DNA of 64,000 bases from Microbacterium sp. AG1240 (GCF_003635115.1 NZ_RBXJ01000003.1:321324-385323); one strand, 5' to 3'. Counted from the first letter of the stretch, positions 34,501 through 42,964 are shown. Notes: generated by a model from the sequence alone, not told the origin. Translations and numbers: made by a program.

Positions 34501-37500
34501 GCTGCGCGCCCGTCTCGCCGCGCCCGACGCGGGCGGCTCGATCTCGATGCGGTGGAACTCGCCGACCGGGCCGGAGATCGGCACGATCGACTTCACCGCG
34601 ACCGGGGCCTGGCAGACCTACCAGTACTTCGACGCCGAGCTCGGCGATCTCCCCCAGGAGACCGGCACGCTGTACTTCGTCCTCACCTCGGGCGGCGTCA
34701 ACGTGAACTACTTCGACTGGGTCGGCGACGGAGTGGAGAGCAACGGGCTCCCGGTCGTCACGCTGAACGTCGATGCGCGATCGGGCGCAGCGCCGCTCGT
34801 CGTGAACGCGACCGCAGCGGCGACCGACCCCGAGGGAGGCCCGGTGACCCTGCAGTGGGACCAGGGCACGGGTGACGGTTTCGTGGCGGGCGAGGGTGAG
34901 AGGCAGTTCATCTACGAGACGCCGGGCACCTACCTGCTGACGGTGCGCGCCACCGACGAGCAGGGCGCCTACCGCGACGAGGTGGTGCAGATCACCGTGT
35001 CGACGCCGGGCGGCGAGACCTGCCTGTCGGGTCGCTCCGACGGGTTCGACGGTGACGCGCTCGACACCGACCGGTGGAACCGCAACGTGCGGGTCAACCA
35101 GGACCTCCGTGTCGAGAACGGCAGCCTCGTGATCCCCGCGAGCAAGACCGACATCTACGGTGCCGGTGGTGACACGCCGAACATCGTGCTGCAGGACCTC
35201 CCGGAGGGTGCCTGGCAGGCCACTGCCAAGGTGACGCTGCCGGCGCGGGCGACCTACCAGCAGGCCGGTCTGCTCATCTACGGCGATGACGACAACTACG
35301 CCAAGATGGTGCTCCAGGCGCGTGACGCCAGCGCCGCCGGACGCGTGTTCCAGTTCATCCGCGAGGAGAACGGAACCCCGAACGAGGTCGCGGCCTCGAA
35401 CACGTCGCCCCTGGGCGAGGCGTTCCCCGACACCTACTTCGTGCGGTTCACGAGCGACGGCAGCAACCTGCAGGCGTCGTACTCCGCCGACGGCTCGACC
35501 TTCACGTCGATGACCGAGACGAAGCAGCTCGCCGGTATCACGAACCCCCGCATCGGCCTCGCGGCCTTCGCGAACAGCGGTTCGGCGCCCAGCGTGGTCA
35601 ACGCCCAGTTCGACTGGTTCCACATCACGCCGGACGACACGGCCTCGGCCGCCACGCCCGACGACGAGTTCGACGGCACGTCACTCGACGCCTGCCGCTG
35701 GACCGTCGAGAACCCGCAGCCCGAGGGCTACCGGGTCGCGGGGGGCGAGCTGCAGATCGACACCACGCCGAACGACATCTACGGTGCCGACACCGGTGTG
35801 CCGAACTTCGTGACGCAGGCGCAGCCGGACGGCGACTGGGTCGTCGAGACGAAGGTCGACGCCTCGCGCCTCGACCGGGCATACCAGCAGGGCGGCCTGA
35901 TCCTTCGCGCCGACGACAACAACTACGTGAAGATCGACATCCTGGCGACCGGTTCGGGGGGTGACAACCCGCCGCGCAACCTCGAGATCCGCAGCGAGAT
36001 CGGTGGCGTGGTGCAGAACCCGCAGCCGAACGCGGCGGCGCCGTCGAGCGGCATCGTCTGGCTCCGACTGGCCAAGACCGGCACGACCATCTCCGGGTCG
36101 TACAGCGCCGACGGCACGACCTGGAGCACCTTCGCCGAGACGTTCGAGAACCAGCCGGCGGCAGCCGGCCGGGTCGGTCTCTACGCACTGGGCAACCCCG
36201 CACAGGGCCAGGTCTCCAAGACCGCGCACTTCGACTACTTCCGGGTGATCGACACCGCCGCCGAGCCGATCTCGGTGAGCGCGGCTCTCGACCCGGCGGA
36301 GCCGACGGGCGAGAACGGGTGGTACACGGATGCTGTCGACGTGACGGTCACCACGACCGGTGGCGGCGAGAGCGCGGTCTACCGCGAGATCAACGTCGAC
36401 GGGGCCGGCTGGGTCGAGTACACCTCGGCCGTGCGGGTGACCGGAGACGGTGAGCACACGGTGCAGTTCCGAGCGTCGGCGCCGAACCAGGAGCCGATCA
36501 CCGACGAGGTGTCGTTCAAGATCGATGCGCTCGCACCGGTGAGCACGGCGGTCGTCGACGTCGTCGCCAGCCCGCGGACGCTGACCCTCGCGGCGACGGA
36601 CGCCACGAGCGGTGTGGAGTCGATCGAGTACCGCATCGGCGAGGGGGAGTGGACCGCGTACGAGTCGGTCGTGTCCCTCACCGACGAGGCTCAGACGGTC
36701 TGGCATCGCGCCACCGACGAGGCCGGCAACACGTCGGAGGCCATCAGCGTCGAGGTGCCGGCAGTCTCGGACGAGACCCCGGTCATCGGGCTCGAGGTCA
36801 CGCTCGACCCGTCGCAGCCCAACGGCGAGAACGGGTGGTACGTCGACGAGGTGGACGTCAGTGCGACGGGCACGACCACCGGTGAAGAGCCGGTCTCGGT
36901 GGAGTACTCCACCGACGGCGAGACGTTCACCGCCCTGGGCGAGTCGCTCGTGATCGACGCCGAGGGCACGACCACGCTGTGGATCCGTGCCACCGACGGC
37001 GAGAACGTGTCGGTGACCGAGCAGCGGATCATCCGCATCGACACGGTCGTGCCGACCGCGTCGGCCGAGGTCGCGACGCGCACCGTCACCCTCACGGCGA
37101 CGGACGCGACGAGCGGCATCGACCGGATCGAGTACCGCTTGAGCGCCGACGGCGCGTGGGTCTCGTACGCCGAGCCGATCGTCGTCCCCGGTACCGCTGC
37201 CGCCACGGTCGCGTTCCGAGCGGTCGACGTGGCGGGCAACGTCGGTGCCGGCCAGGCGGCCGAGGTCGCCGAGGTCATCGTCGATCCCGAGCCGCAGCCC
37301 GACCCGTCGGTCGTGGTGAACCCCACAGGGGTCGCCGTGGGCGGACAGGTCTCTGTCACCGGTGCGCATCTGCCCGCCGACACCGCGGTGGAGATCTGGA
37401 TCCTCTCCGACCCGCTGCGGTTGGCGACCGTGCAGACGAACGCCGGCGGCACGTTCTCGGTGAACGTCACCATCCCCGCCGGCGTCGACCCCGGCGTGCA

Positions 37501-37828
37501 CCACATCGCCCTCCGCATCGACGGCGTCGAGGTGGCCCGCAGCGGTGAGCTCACGGTCACGGCGGCACCCGGTGGAGGCGGCACCGACCCCGGCACGGGC
37601 CCCGGCACCGACCCTGGCACGAACCCCGGCACCGACCCCGGCACGAACCCCGGCACCGGTACCGGTTCGGGCACGGGCACGGGCAGCGGTGGTGGTACGG
37701 GCGGCGGAAGTCTCCCGGCGACCGGTTCGGACGCCTGGCAGCTGCAGCTCCCCTTCGGAGCGGGCCTGCTGCTGCTGGGAGCCCTGGTCTACCTGGTCAC
37801 GCGCCGCCGCCGCGGAGCGCAGGACTGA
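31544..37828 (+). CDS. Giant cell-wall-anchored ThuA/sugar-dehydrogenase multidomain protein
   Basis: A 2094-residue surface protein. Order: signal peptide (to about 47); ThuA amidotransferase-like domain (about 55-268); six-bladed glucose/sorbosone-type dehydrogenase propeller (about 282-735, with GNEDGLLGLVLDPDF and HAGGDMVFDLDGNLILATGD); PKD (738-823); Ig-like region; CBM6-like domain (about 932-1063, with LSYVEPGDWWSYEPINF); PKD (1069-1155); two LamG/DUF1349-like jelly rolls (about 1165-1365 and 1373-1573); OmpL47-like repeats (about 1580-1907); one more Ig-like domain; a DPGTNPGT-rich linker; LPATG (2057-2061), a transmembrane helix and RRRR. The family implies PQQ- or cofactor-dependent oxidation of bound sugars outside the cell. 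AGAGGA supports the TTG at 31544; ATG 31580 is an alternative. Confidence 0.9.
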   Translation: MYTAVRNRRSRVMASLTAAALAIPLALMSAPAATAAPSAAAAAPVQAAAEEAGEFRALVFSKTAGFRHDSIPAGIASIEKLGADNGFDVDTTEDATAFTDENLASYDVVIWLSTTGDVLNADQQAAFERYIQAGGGYAGVHAASDTEYEWPWYNELVGAYFQGHPAPQNAEVKVEDHAHPSTAHLPEVWPRYDEWYDFRTNPRDDVHVLMSLDESTYTGGGMGVDHPLAWCQTYDGGRAWYTGGGHTNESFEDAAFVEHLLGGIRTAAGVEDADCNATQSESFELVALDTNTGNPMALEVADDTTVFYAERNGRVQRIDPDTQQTTTALNLPVTLGNEDGLLGLVLDPDFATNNWLYVYWSPATVTPEDGPHNRISRFTYDRATQTFDAASERALLKVKTQRNTCCHAGGDMVFDLDGNLILATGDNTNPFESDGYTPIDERSGRSDYDAQGSAGNTNDLRGKIIRITPQDDGTYTVPEGNLFAEGTAQTRAEVYAMGFRNPFRIGLDPYTGNVLVGDYGPDAGAANPSRGPAATTEWNIVDEPGNYGWPYCAGVTCYNDYNFGTRVSGAVFDPQNLVNNSPNNTGLTNLPPVIQPEYWGSSGADNPFKEIGNGSGYSGAPMGGPVYQFDAELDSDVKWPAYWDNKAIFGDWNAGQVFSMQLNTDTTDAARNTEIVDVNRVLPGILDPAQGFYRAMDMTWGPEGALYVIDWGQGFGGDNASSGIYRIDYVQANPSPLARASSDVTNGAGDTLAVNFSSEGTRHPAGKAFTVEWDFGDGSPTSSEADPAHTYEGVGQYTATLTVTDEDGRTSIATINLVVGNAEPKVEIVFPQSGGFFNWGDEVAYEVVITDPDASEPIDCAKVQVLPALGHDSHQHPWGELSGCSGSIPTGRDGGHGITSNIFWVVDVRYTDDGGAAGVPLTGYGTNILNPKHFEAEFFAATGNVDGPGGVQTETTGDEGGGLNLSYVEPGDWWSYEPINFTGIDGLRARLAAPDAGGSISMRWNSPTGPEIGTIDFTATGAWQTYQYFDAELGDLPQETGTLYFVLTSGGVNVNYFDWVGDGVESNGLPVVTLNVDARSGAAPLVVNATAAATDPEGGPVTLQWDQGTGDGFVAGEGERQFIYETPGTYLLTVRATDEQGAYRDEVVQITVSTPGGETCLSGRSDGFDGDALDTDRWNRNVRVNQDLRVENGSLVIPASKTDIYGAGGDTPNIVLQDLPEGAWQATAKVTLPARATYQQAGLLIYGDDDNYAKMVLQARDASAAGRVFQFIREENGTPNEVAASNTSPLGEAFPDTYFVRFTSDGSNLQASYSADGSTFTSMTETKQLAGITNPRIGLAAFANSGSAPSVVNAQFDWFHITPDDTASAATPDDEFDGTSLDACRWTVENPQPEGYRVAGGELQIDTTPNDIYGADTGVPNFVTQAQPDGDWVVETKVDASRLDRAYQQGGLILRADDNNYVKIDILATGSGGDNPPRNLEIRSEIGGVVQNPQPNAAAPSSGIVWLRLAKTGTTISGSYSADGTTWSTFAETFENQPAAAGRVGLYALGNPAQGQVSKTAHFDYFRVIDTAAEPISVSAALDPAEPTGENGWYTDAVDVTVTTTGGGESAVYREINVDGAGWVEYTSAVRVTGDGEHTVQFRASAPNQEPITDEVSFKIDALAPVSTAVVDVVASPRTLTLAATDATSGVESIEYRIGEGEWTAYESVVSLTDEAQTVWHRATDEAGNTSEAISVEVPAVSDETPVIGLEVTLDPSQPNGENGWYVDEVDVSATGTTTGEEPVSVEYSTDGETFTALGESLVIDAEGTTTLWIRATDGENVSVTEQRIIRIDTVVPTASAEVATRTVTLTATDATSGIDRIEYRLSADGAWVSYAEPIVVPGTAAATVAFRAVDVAGNVGAGQAAEVAEVIVDPEPQPDPSVVVNPTGVAVGGQVSVTGAHLPADTAVEIWILSDPLRLATVQTNAGGTFSVNVTIPAGVDPGVHHIALRIDGVEVARSGELTVTAAPGGGGTDPGTGPGTDPGTNPGTDPGTNPGTGTGSGTGTGSGGGTGGGSLPATGSDAWQLQLPFGAGLLLLGALVYLVTRRRRGAQD
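37580..37651 (+). repeat. Three 24-bp tandem repeats in the wall-spanning linker
   Basis: Three near-identical 24-bp units starting GGCACCGACCC, at 37580, 37604 and 37628, encode GTDPGTNP-type octapeptides. They form the Pro/Gly-rich wall-crossing linker before LPATG. Such units easily change copy number between strains. Confidence 0.8.
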
Positions 37829-37835
37829 CCCCCCA

Positions 37836-37878
37836 CCGCGGGAAGCCCCGGGCGCTCTGCGTCCGGGGCTTCCCGCGG
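37836..37878. terminator. Strong hairpin terminator after the giant gene
   Basis: CCGCGGGAAGCCCCGG and CCGGGGCTTCCCGCGG form a perfect 16-bp stem with an 11-nt loop, 8 bp after the stop. It has no U-run, as usual for actinobacterial terminators. Confidence 0.8.
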
Positions 37879-37917
37879 GTCTCGGCTTCCCCGTCGATCA
37901 CGAGAGAAGATGACACC

Positions 37918-38466
37918 ATGACGAAGACTGTCCTTCGCCCCTTCGGTGCGGCCCTCGCCTTCCTGCTGGCCGCCGCTTTCGTCCTCGTGGCCCCCGGTGC
38001 CGCGAACGCGCACGGTGGGCCGATCCAGCTGACCATCGGTCCCGACGGCATCGGAGGCGTATCGCTCTATGCCCAGTACACCCGGGACGGGCACATGGTC
38101 GACGAGATCATCGACCCGCTCGTGACGGCGAAGGCCGACGACGGGCGCACGGCCGGGCCGGTCTCGCTCGTCTCGTCGTCGGAGGGGCAGGGGCGCTGGG
38201 TGAGTGAGCAGCCCTTCCTCGGCGAGGGGCGATGGACGGTCACGGTACGCACGACCACCCCCGACGTCGCGGAGACGACCGCGGTCTTCACCGTGGCCGA
38301 GCTGGACGAGCCGATCAGCGCTCAGACCACCTCCGCAGCGGCAGACGATGACACATCCTCCGCGCTCGGCGTCGGAATCGTCGGACTCGGCGCGGGGGTA
38401 CTCCTCGTCGGAGGCGTCGTGGGGGCAATCGTGCTCCGCCGCCGCACGAAAGACCGAACGGTCTGA
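37918..38466 (+). CDS. Secreted, membrane-anchored beta-sandwich protein (YtkA/CopC-like)
   Basis: A 182-residue exported protein. A signal peptide ending PGAANA would leave His as the first mature residue (HGGPIQLTI), a feature shared with copper proteins of the CopC kind. The mature domain (about 31-125) has the strand pattern of an Ig-like FixH/YtkA fold with GRWTVTVRTTTPDVAETTAV, then a Thr/Ala/Asp linker, a transmembrane helix (about 148-172) and a basic tail RRRTKDR. No metal-binding Met cluster is seen, so copper binding is conjecture. It lies after the terminator of the giant gene, and the TIR-like gene starts one base after its stop. Confidence 0.7.
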   Translation: MTKTVLRPFGAALAFLLAAAFVLVAPGAANAHGGPIQLTIGPDGIGGVSLYAQYTRDGHMVDEIIDPLVTAKADDGRTAGPVSLVSSSEGQGRWVSEQPFLGEGRWTVTVRTTTPDVAETTAVFTVAELDEPISAQTTSAAADDDTSSALGVGIVGLGAGVLLVGGVVGAIVLRRRTKDRTV

Positions 38467-38467
38467 G

Positions 38468-38941
38468 ATGAGTGCGACGAGCATCGAGTCCCCCGTCCGG
38501 TCGGCTGTGCGTCGCAGCACCGGAGCCGTAGCCGTCGAATCGAAGGTGATCTTCGTGTCGTTCGCCGTCGAGGACGAGCAACGCGAAGCATCCTTCCGCG
38601 CGCAGTCGTTCCGCACGCGCGATCCCTTCGTCTTCGTCGACCTGGCGGTCAAGCGCCCGGACGACCGCACCTGGGTGCGTCGGGCGCGTCACCGCATCGA
38701 AGGGTGCGACGCGGTGATCGCGCTCGTGAGCCGGCACACCCCGGCGTCGGAGGGGCAGGCGTGGGAGTTGCATCGTGCGCGCGAGGCGGGTAAGCCGATC
38801 CTCAGCGTGTGGGCGGACTCCGAGCACCAGCCGCCGCTCGCCGTCCCGCAGCCCGCCGAGTGGGGTTCGCCCGAGATCGCCGCGTTCATCGACGCGATCG
38901 AGTGCTGCAAACCCGAGTGGGGCGCGCGGCTTCTGCTGTGA
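38468..38941 (+). CDS. TIR-like (DUF1863/ThsB-type) domain protein
   Basis: A 157-residue cytosolic protein that is almost entirely one TIR-like domain. It shows VIFVSFAVEDE (strand A and loop), FVFVDLAVKRPDD, HRIEGCDAVIALVSRHTPAS and AWELHRAREAGKPILSVWAD. Glu100 in AWEL occupies the position of the NAD-hydrolysing glutamate of catalytic TIR domains. Relatives include ThsB of the Thoeris antiphage system, which makes a cyclic ADP-ribose-type signal, but no ThsA-like NADase or other defence gene is adjacent. Its stop-start spacing of one base couples it to the secreted protein upstream. Function uncertain. Confidence 0.72.
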   Translation: MSATSIESPVRSAVRRSTGAVAVESKVIFVSFAVEDEQREASFRAQSFRTRDPFVFVDLAVKRPDDRTWVRRARHRIEGCDAVIALVSRHTPASEGQAWELHRAREAGKPILSVWADSEHQPPLAVPQPAEWGSPEIAAFIDAIECCKPEWGARLLL

Positions 38942-39016
38942 TCCTCGAGCGCACGGGCGACCGTCAGCGCGGGGCGCGGTGTGCCACCGGCGGACGACGC
39001 GGCGGGGTGGTCCCGC

Positions 39017-39454
39017 TCAGGAGCGACGCAGGGCGTCTTCGAATGCGACCCACGAGAGCATCGCGCACTTGACCCGGGCGGTGTACTTCGACACCCCCGA
39101 CAGAGCGGTGGCGTCACCGAACTCGTCCTCGTCGAGTTCGAGGGTGCCCTTCGAGCGCATGGCCTCGCGGAAGCCCTCGATCAGGCGCTCGGCGCCCGCG
39201 CGATCGAGACCCTCGGCGGCGAGCTCGGCGAGCATCGAGGCCGACGCCTGCGAGATCGAGCACCCCGCGCCCTCCCACGTGAGGGAGACGACGCGGTCGC
39301 CCTCCATGCGCACGCGCACGGTGATCTCGTCTCCGCAGATCGGGTTGCGCTGGTGGCTCGTCGCGTCCGCGTCGGACCCGGCCAGGCCGAAGCCGCGCCG
39401 GTTCTTGGCATGGTCGAGGATGAGCTCCTGGTAGAGCGACTCCAGCCCGCTCAC
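39017..39454 (-). CDS. sufU: Fe-S cluster scaffold / sulfur acceptor SufU
   Basis: A 145-residue zinc protein that takes persulfide sulfur from SufS for Fe-S cluster assembly. The three conserved Cys are in NPICGDE, GAGCSISQAS and VKCAML, with the conserved Asp in CGDE, and the opening LYQELILDHAKNRRGFG is typical. The GTG at 39454 overlaps the sufS stop (GTGA), so it is translated with sufS. Other suf genes are not in the window. Confidence 0.94.
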   Translation of the reverse strand: MSGLESLYQELILDHAKNRRGFGLAGSDADATSHQRNPICGDEITVRVRMEGDRVVSLTWEGAGCSISQASASMLAELAAEGLDRAGAERLIEGFREAMRSKGTLELDEDEFGDATALSGVSKYTARVKCAMLSWVAFEDALRRS

Positions 39455-40749
39455 GCGTCGGCTCCGAAGAAGGGGCGCACGCCCGAGAGCGCATCGAGGA
39501 ACACGTCGATCTCGTCCTCCGTGTTGTAGAGGGCGGCGCTCGCGCGCACCGACGCGGTGATCCCGAATCGTCGGTGCAGCGGCTGCGCGCAGTGGTGGCC
39601 GACGCGCACGGCCACACCGCGCGCGTCGAGGAACTGGCCGACGTCGTGCGCGTGCACGCCGGCGACGTCGAACGCCCACAGCGCGACGCGTTCGACACCG
39701 TCGGCATCGCCCAGCAGACGGATGCCGGGGATCTCGCGGAGTCCGCGCAGCATCCGCTGCTCCAGGGCCGTCTCGTGCGCGTGGACGGCGGTCATGTCGA
39801 GTGTGCCGAGGTAGCGCGCGGCGGCGGCGAGGGCGATGGCCTGCGACACGGGCTGCGTGCCGGCCTCGAACCGCTGCGGCGGCGGCAGGTACTCGGCGCG
39901 GTCGAGTGTCACGGTCGTGATCATCGACCCGCCGGTGAGGAACGGCGGCAGGGCCTTGAGCACGTCGGTGCGTCCGTAGAGCGCGCCGATGCCGTACGGG
40001 GCGAGCATCTTGTGGCCCGAGAACACGGCGAGGTCGACCCCGAGCGACGGCAGGTCGAGCGGCAGGTGCGGCGCCGACTGGCACGCATCGAGCACGCTCA
40101 ACGCCCCCGCGGCGCGGGCGAGGCCCACCAGCTCGGCGACGGGGTTCACGATGCCGAGCACGTTGGAGACGTGGGAGAAGGCGACCACGCGCGTGCGCTC
40201 GCCGATGACGGATGCGGCGGCCTCGAGGTCGAGCCGGCCGTCGTCGAGCACGGGGATGTGGCGCAGGATCGCACCGGTGCGGGCGGCCAGCTCCTGCCAC
40301 GGGATGAGGTTGGCGTGGTGCTCCGACTCGGTGACGACGATCTCGTCACCGGGGACGAGGGCGAATCTCGCCGCCTCCGGCCCGCCGCGTCCGATCGACG
40401 CGTTTCCGATCGCGTAGGCGACGAGGTTGATGCCCGCCGTCGCGCCGCTCGTCCACACGAGCTGCTCGGCGCTCGCGCCCACGAACGCCGCGACCGTCTC
40501 GCGGGCGTCTTCGAACAGCTCGGTGGCTTCGGCGGCGAGGGTGTGCGCGCCGCGGTGCACGGCCGCGTTCGCGCCGGTGAGGAAGGCGACCTCCGCGTCG
40601 GTGACCGCGCGGGGTTTCTGGCTCGTCGCGGCCGAGTCGAGGTACACGAGCGGCGCGCCGTCGATGTCGCGCGTGAGGATCGGGAAGTCGCCGCGGACGG
40701 CGACCGGGTCGAAACCGGCGGCCAGGATCGCGCCGTCAGGAGAGCTCAT
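39451..40749 (-). CDS. sufS: Cysteine desulfurase SufS
   Basis: A 432-residue PLP enzyme of group II that removes sulfur from cysteine and passes it to SufU. It shows YLDSAATSQKP near the start, EHHANLIPWQ, the PLP lysine in FSGHKMLAPYGIGALY and the catalytic Cys in VRVGHHCAQPLHRRFGI. The ATG is preceded by TGGAG. It heads a two-gene operon with sufU. Function and localisation (cytosol) follow from strong family similarity. Confidence 0.95.
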   Translation of the reverse strand: MSSPDGAILAAGFDPVAVRGDFPILTRDIDGAPLVYLDSAATSQKPRAVTDAEVAFLTGANAAVHRGAHTLAAEATELFEDARETVAAFVGASAEQLVWTSGATAGINLVAYAIGNASIGRGGPEAARFALVPGDEIVVTESEHHANLIPWQELAARTGAILRHIPVLDDGRLDLEAAASVIGERTRVVAFSHVSNVLGIVNPVAELVGLARAAGALSVLDACQSAPHLPLDLPSLGVDLAVFSGHKMLAPYGIGALYGRTDVLKALPPFLTGGSMITTVTLDRAEYLPPPQRFEAGTQPVSQAIALAAAARYLGTLDMTAVHAHETALEQRMLRGLREIPGIRLLGDADGVERVALWAFDVAGVHAHDVGQFLDARGVAVRVGHHCAQPLHRRFGITASVRASAALYNTEDEIDVFLDALSGVRPFFGADA

Positions 40750-40800
40750 CGCTCCAGGCTATGCCGAAGCATCCGTCCCCGGGTCGTGTGCCCCCGCCCG

Positions 40801-40881
40801 CTGACCGCGAAACCGCTTCCGGCCGACGAGACCCGGGCTTCATGTCGGGGTCTCGCCGCGGGGAAGCGGTCTCGCGGTCAG
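40801..40881. repeat. Nested palindrome, family copy 1
   Basis: The outer arms CTGACCGCGAAACCGCTTCC and the complement of 40862-40881 match at 19 of 20 positions. The inner arms are CGAGACCC and GGGTCTCG around GGCTTCATGTC. It lies between sufS and the ABC permease, near the 3' end of the latter. Four more copies lie in the window. Confidence 0.85.
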
Positions 40882-40901
40882 GCGGATGCTGCGCGCGGGG
40901 G

Positions 40902-42035
40902 TCACGCGATGCGGGTGCCCGGGGGCATGCGCTTCGCGGGGGTGCGGGTGCGCACCGCGGCGCGCCACAGCAGCAGCGCGGCGAGGGCGAGCTGCACCGC
41001 CAGTCCGACGAACCAGCTCGGCGTGGTGCCCTCGATGCGGTCCTCGGACGTGATGGAGCCGTCGGTCGAGTTCTGCACGGCGCACCCGTCGTATTCCGAC
41101 GCGGCCTCGGGCGACAGCTGGGCCGAGCGGATGAAGACCTTGATCGTTCCGAAGAGATCGCGGGGGTAGCCGTCGACGAACTGCGACGGCGTGGCGTCGG
41201 CGAGCACGATGAACGGGTTCGCCGCCAGCAGCCACCACACATGGTCGCTGCGCGTGGTGCGGTACTCGCTCGTCGTCCACTCGCCGCACACGTACTGCGG
41301 CTCGATGAATCCCGAGCCGCCGGTGCACTGGGGCAGCGGTTCGGTCTGCCCGGGGGCGGCCGTCATGCACTCCGGCGCGACCGTCGGCACGTCCGTCGGA
41401 TAGACGGGCTCGAGGCTCCGCGATCGCGACTCGACGGTGGTGGAGCTGGCGGCGGTGGCGAGCCCGAAGGCGATCGGCGTGCCCAGCACGAGGGCGGCGA
41501 CCGTCAGGTAGGTCACGGCCACCGAGAACAGGGGGCGGGCCAGGATGCCGCTGAGCCCGACGCCGATCGCGGCGACGACGCCGACCTCGACGACGAGCAC
41601 CAGGAGCGAGACGAGCAGCACGGAGATCGACACCCCGCCCGAGACGGTGGCGATCACGAGGAACGGAAGCGCGACCGCGAGGAACGCCAGGCCCGTCACC
41701 CAGGCCGCGAGCAGCTTGCCGACGAGGATGTCGCCGGTCGTGGCGAGGGTGACCTGCACGGGGGCGAGCGTCGCCGCATCCCGGTCGCCGTTGATCGCGT
41801 TGCCGCTCAGGGTCGGTGAGACCAGCACGACCAGCAGCAGCACGAAGTAGACGACGATCGAGAACACCGTCGCGCCCGCGGTGTCGCCGGATGTGGTCCC
41901 CGCCGCCCCGAACGACAGGGCCGTGACCGCCACGAGGAGCACGGCGAAGACGCCGAGCAGCACGTACCAGGCGGCGCTGCGCACGCGCTGCGTCAGTTCG
42001 AGTCGGGCGATGACCCCGATGCGGGCGGCGTTCAC
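40902..42035 (-). CDS. ABC exporter permease (ABC-2 type)
   Basis: A 377-residue integral membrane protein. Helices lie near residues 22-45, 60-85, 100-130, 135-165 and 170-200, and a last one near 345-362. Between the last two lies a large loop (about 205-335) with four Cys (PECMTA, PQCTGG, YVCGEW, DGCAVQ), probably outside and disulfide-bonded. The segment VSPTLSGNAINGDRDAATLA is typical of ABC-2 permeases. The GTG at 42035 overlaps the ATPase stop (GTGA), so the two form one exporter. The substrate is unknown. Confidence 0.85.
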   Translation of the reverse strand: MNAARIGVIARLELTQRVRSAAWYVLLGVFAVLLVAVTALSFGAAGTTSGDTAGATVFSIVVYFVLLLVVLVSPTLSGNAINGDRDAATLAPVQVTLATTGDILVGKLLAAWVTGLAFLAVALPFLVIATVSGGVSISVLLVSLLVLVVEVGVVAAIGVGLSGILARPLFSVAVTYLTVAALVLGTPIAFGLATAASSTTVESRSRSLEPVYPTDVPTVAPECMTAAPGQTEPLPQCTGGSGFIEPQYVCGEWTTSEYRTTRSDHVWWLLAANPFIVLADATPSQFVDGYPRDLFGTIKVFIRSAQLSPEAASEYDGCAVQNSTDGSITSEDRIEGTTPSWFVGLAVQLALAALLLWRAAVRTRTPAKRMPPGTRIA

Positions 42036-42964
42036 GTCAGGCTCCCGTCGCGGAGGTCGAGCAGGGTGTGTTCGAGGGTTCCGGTCGCCGGCGCGAACTC
42101 CACGACGGGGAGACCCGCTTCGACGAGCGCGCGCAGCGCCGCCGCGGCGTCGTCGTCGGATCCGACCGGCACCATCACGCCGAGACGTTCGGCCGTGAGG
42201 GTCCACGCCTCCAGGCGCAGGGCCGAGGCGATGGGCTCGACGGATGCGGCGGCCGCCGTGTTCGCGAGACGCACGCGCCACGCGCGACGGCGGTGGGTGG
42301 CGGCGGCGACGCGGTCGGGTGCGACCGTCGCGCCGTCGAGGAGGAAGACCGCGTCGTCGACGACCTCCTCGAGCTCGGAGAGCACGTGGCTGGAGACGAG
42401 GACGGCCCGCCCCTCGTCGGCGAACCGGCGCAGCAGCACGCGCAGAGCCACACGGGCCTCGGGGTCGAGTCCGGAGGCGGGTTCGTCGAGGAGGAGGGCC
42501 TGCGGGTCGTGCACCAGGGCGCGGGCGAGCCCGAGGCGTTGCTTCTGTCCGCGGGAGAGCACTCTCGCGGGGGCCTCGGCGAGGGAGGCGAGGTCGACGA
42601 GCTGCAGCAGCTCTTCGGCACGCTCGTGCGCGGCCTCGCGCGTGGCGTCGTAGAGACGGCCGGTCACCACGAGCGTCTCGCGGGCCGAGAGCGAGCCCCA
42701 GGCGCCGAGCGCGTCGGGCATCCAGCCGAGCAGCCGCCGCACTTCGTGGGGTTCGGTGACGGGATCGAATCCGCCGACGCTGATCTCGCCCGCATCCGGC
42801 GCCAGCAGTGACGAGAGCATCAGCATCAGCGTCGTCTTGCCCGATCCGTTGGGTCCGACGAGGCCGGTGACGCGCCCCGCCTCGGCCCGCAGACTGACGT
42901 CCCGCACGGCGGGCACGTCGCCGAACGAGCGACGGACTCCGGCCGCGACGATGGTGGCACTCAT
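42032..42964 (-). CDS. ABC exporter ATP-binding subunit
   Basis: A 310-residue ATPase of the CcmA/NatA type. Walker A is VGPNGSGKTT (about 36-45), the signature LSRGQKQRLGLARAL (about 137-151), Walker B ALLLDEPASGLDPEA, and the switch His lies in VLVSSHVLSELE. The C-terminal 90 residues form the small accessory region seen in ABC-2 ATPases. It drives the permease encoded downstream with a 4-bp overlap. Confidence 0.94.
   Translation of the reverse strand: MSATIVAAGVRRSFGDVPAVRDVSLRAEAGRVTGLVGPNGSGKTTLMLMLSSLLAPDAGEISVGGFDPVTEPHEVRRLLGWMPDALGAWGSLSARETLVVTGRLYDATREAAHERAEELLQLVDLASLAEAPARVLSRGQKQRLGLARALVHDPQALLLDEPASGLDPEARVALRVLLRRFADEGRAVLVSSHVLSELEEVVDDAVFLLDGATVAPDRVAAATHRRRAWRVRLANTAAAASVEPIASALRLEAWTLTAERLGVMVPVGSDDDAAAALRALVEAGLPVVEFAPATGTLEHTLLDLRDGSLT

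Noticed and set aside
30986..35623. A 1545-codon open frame on the minus strand opposite the giant ThuA gene
   Set aside because: It is an artefact of very high third-base GC in the real gene. The protein has only Val/Arg/Asp-rich noise and no domain.
38468..38941. A Thoeris defence system
   Set aside because: Only a ThsB-like TIR protein is present. No ThsA-like effector or other defence gene is seen, so the assignment would be too specific.
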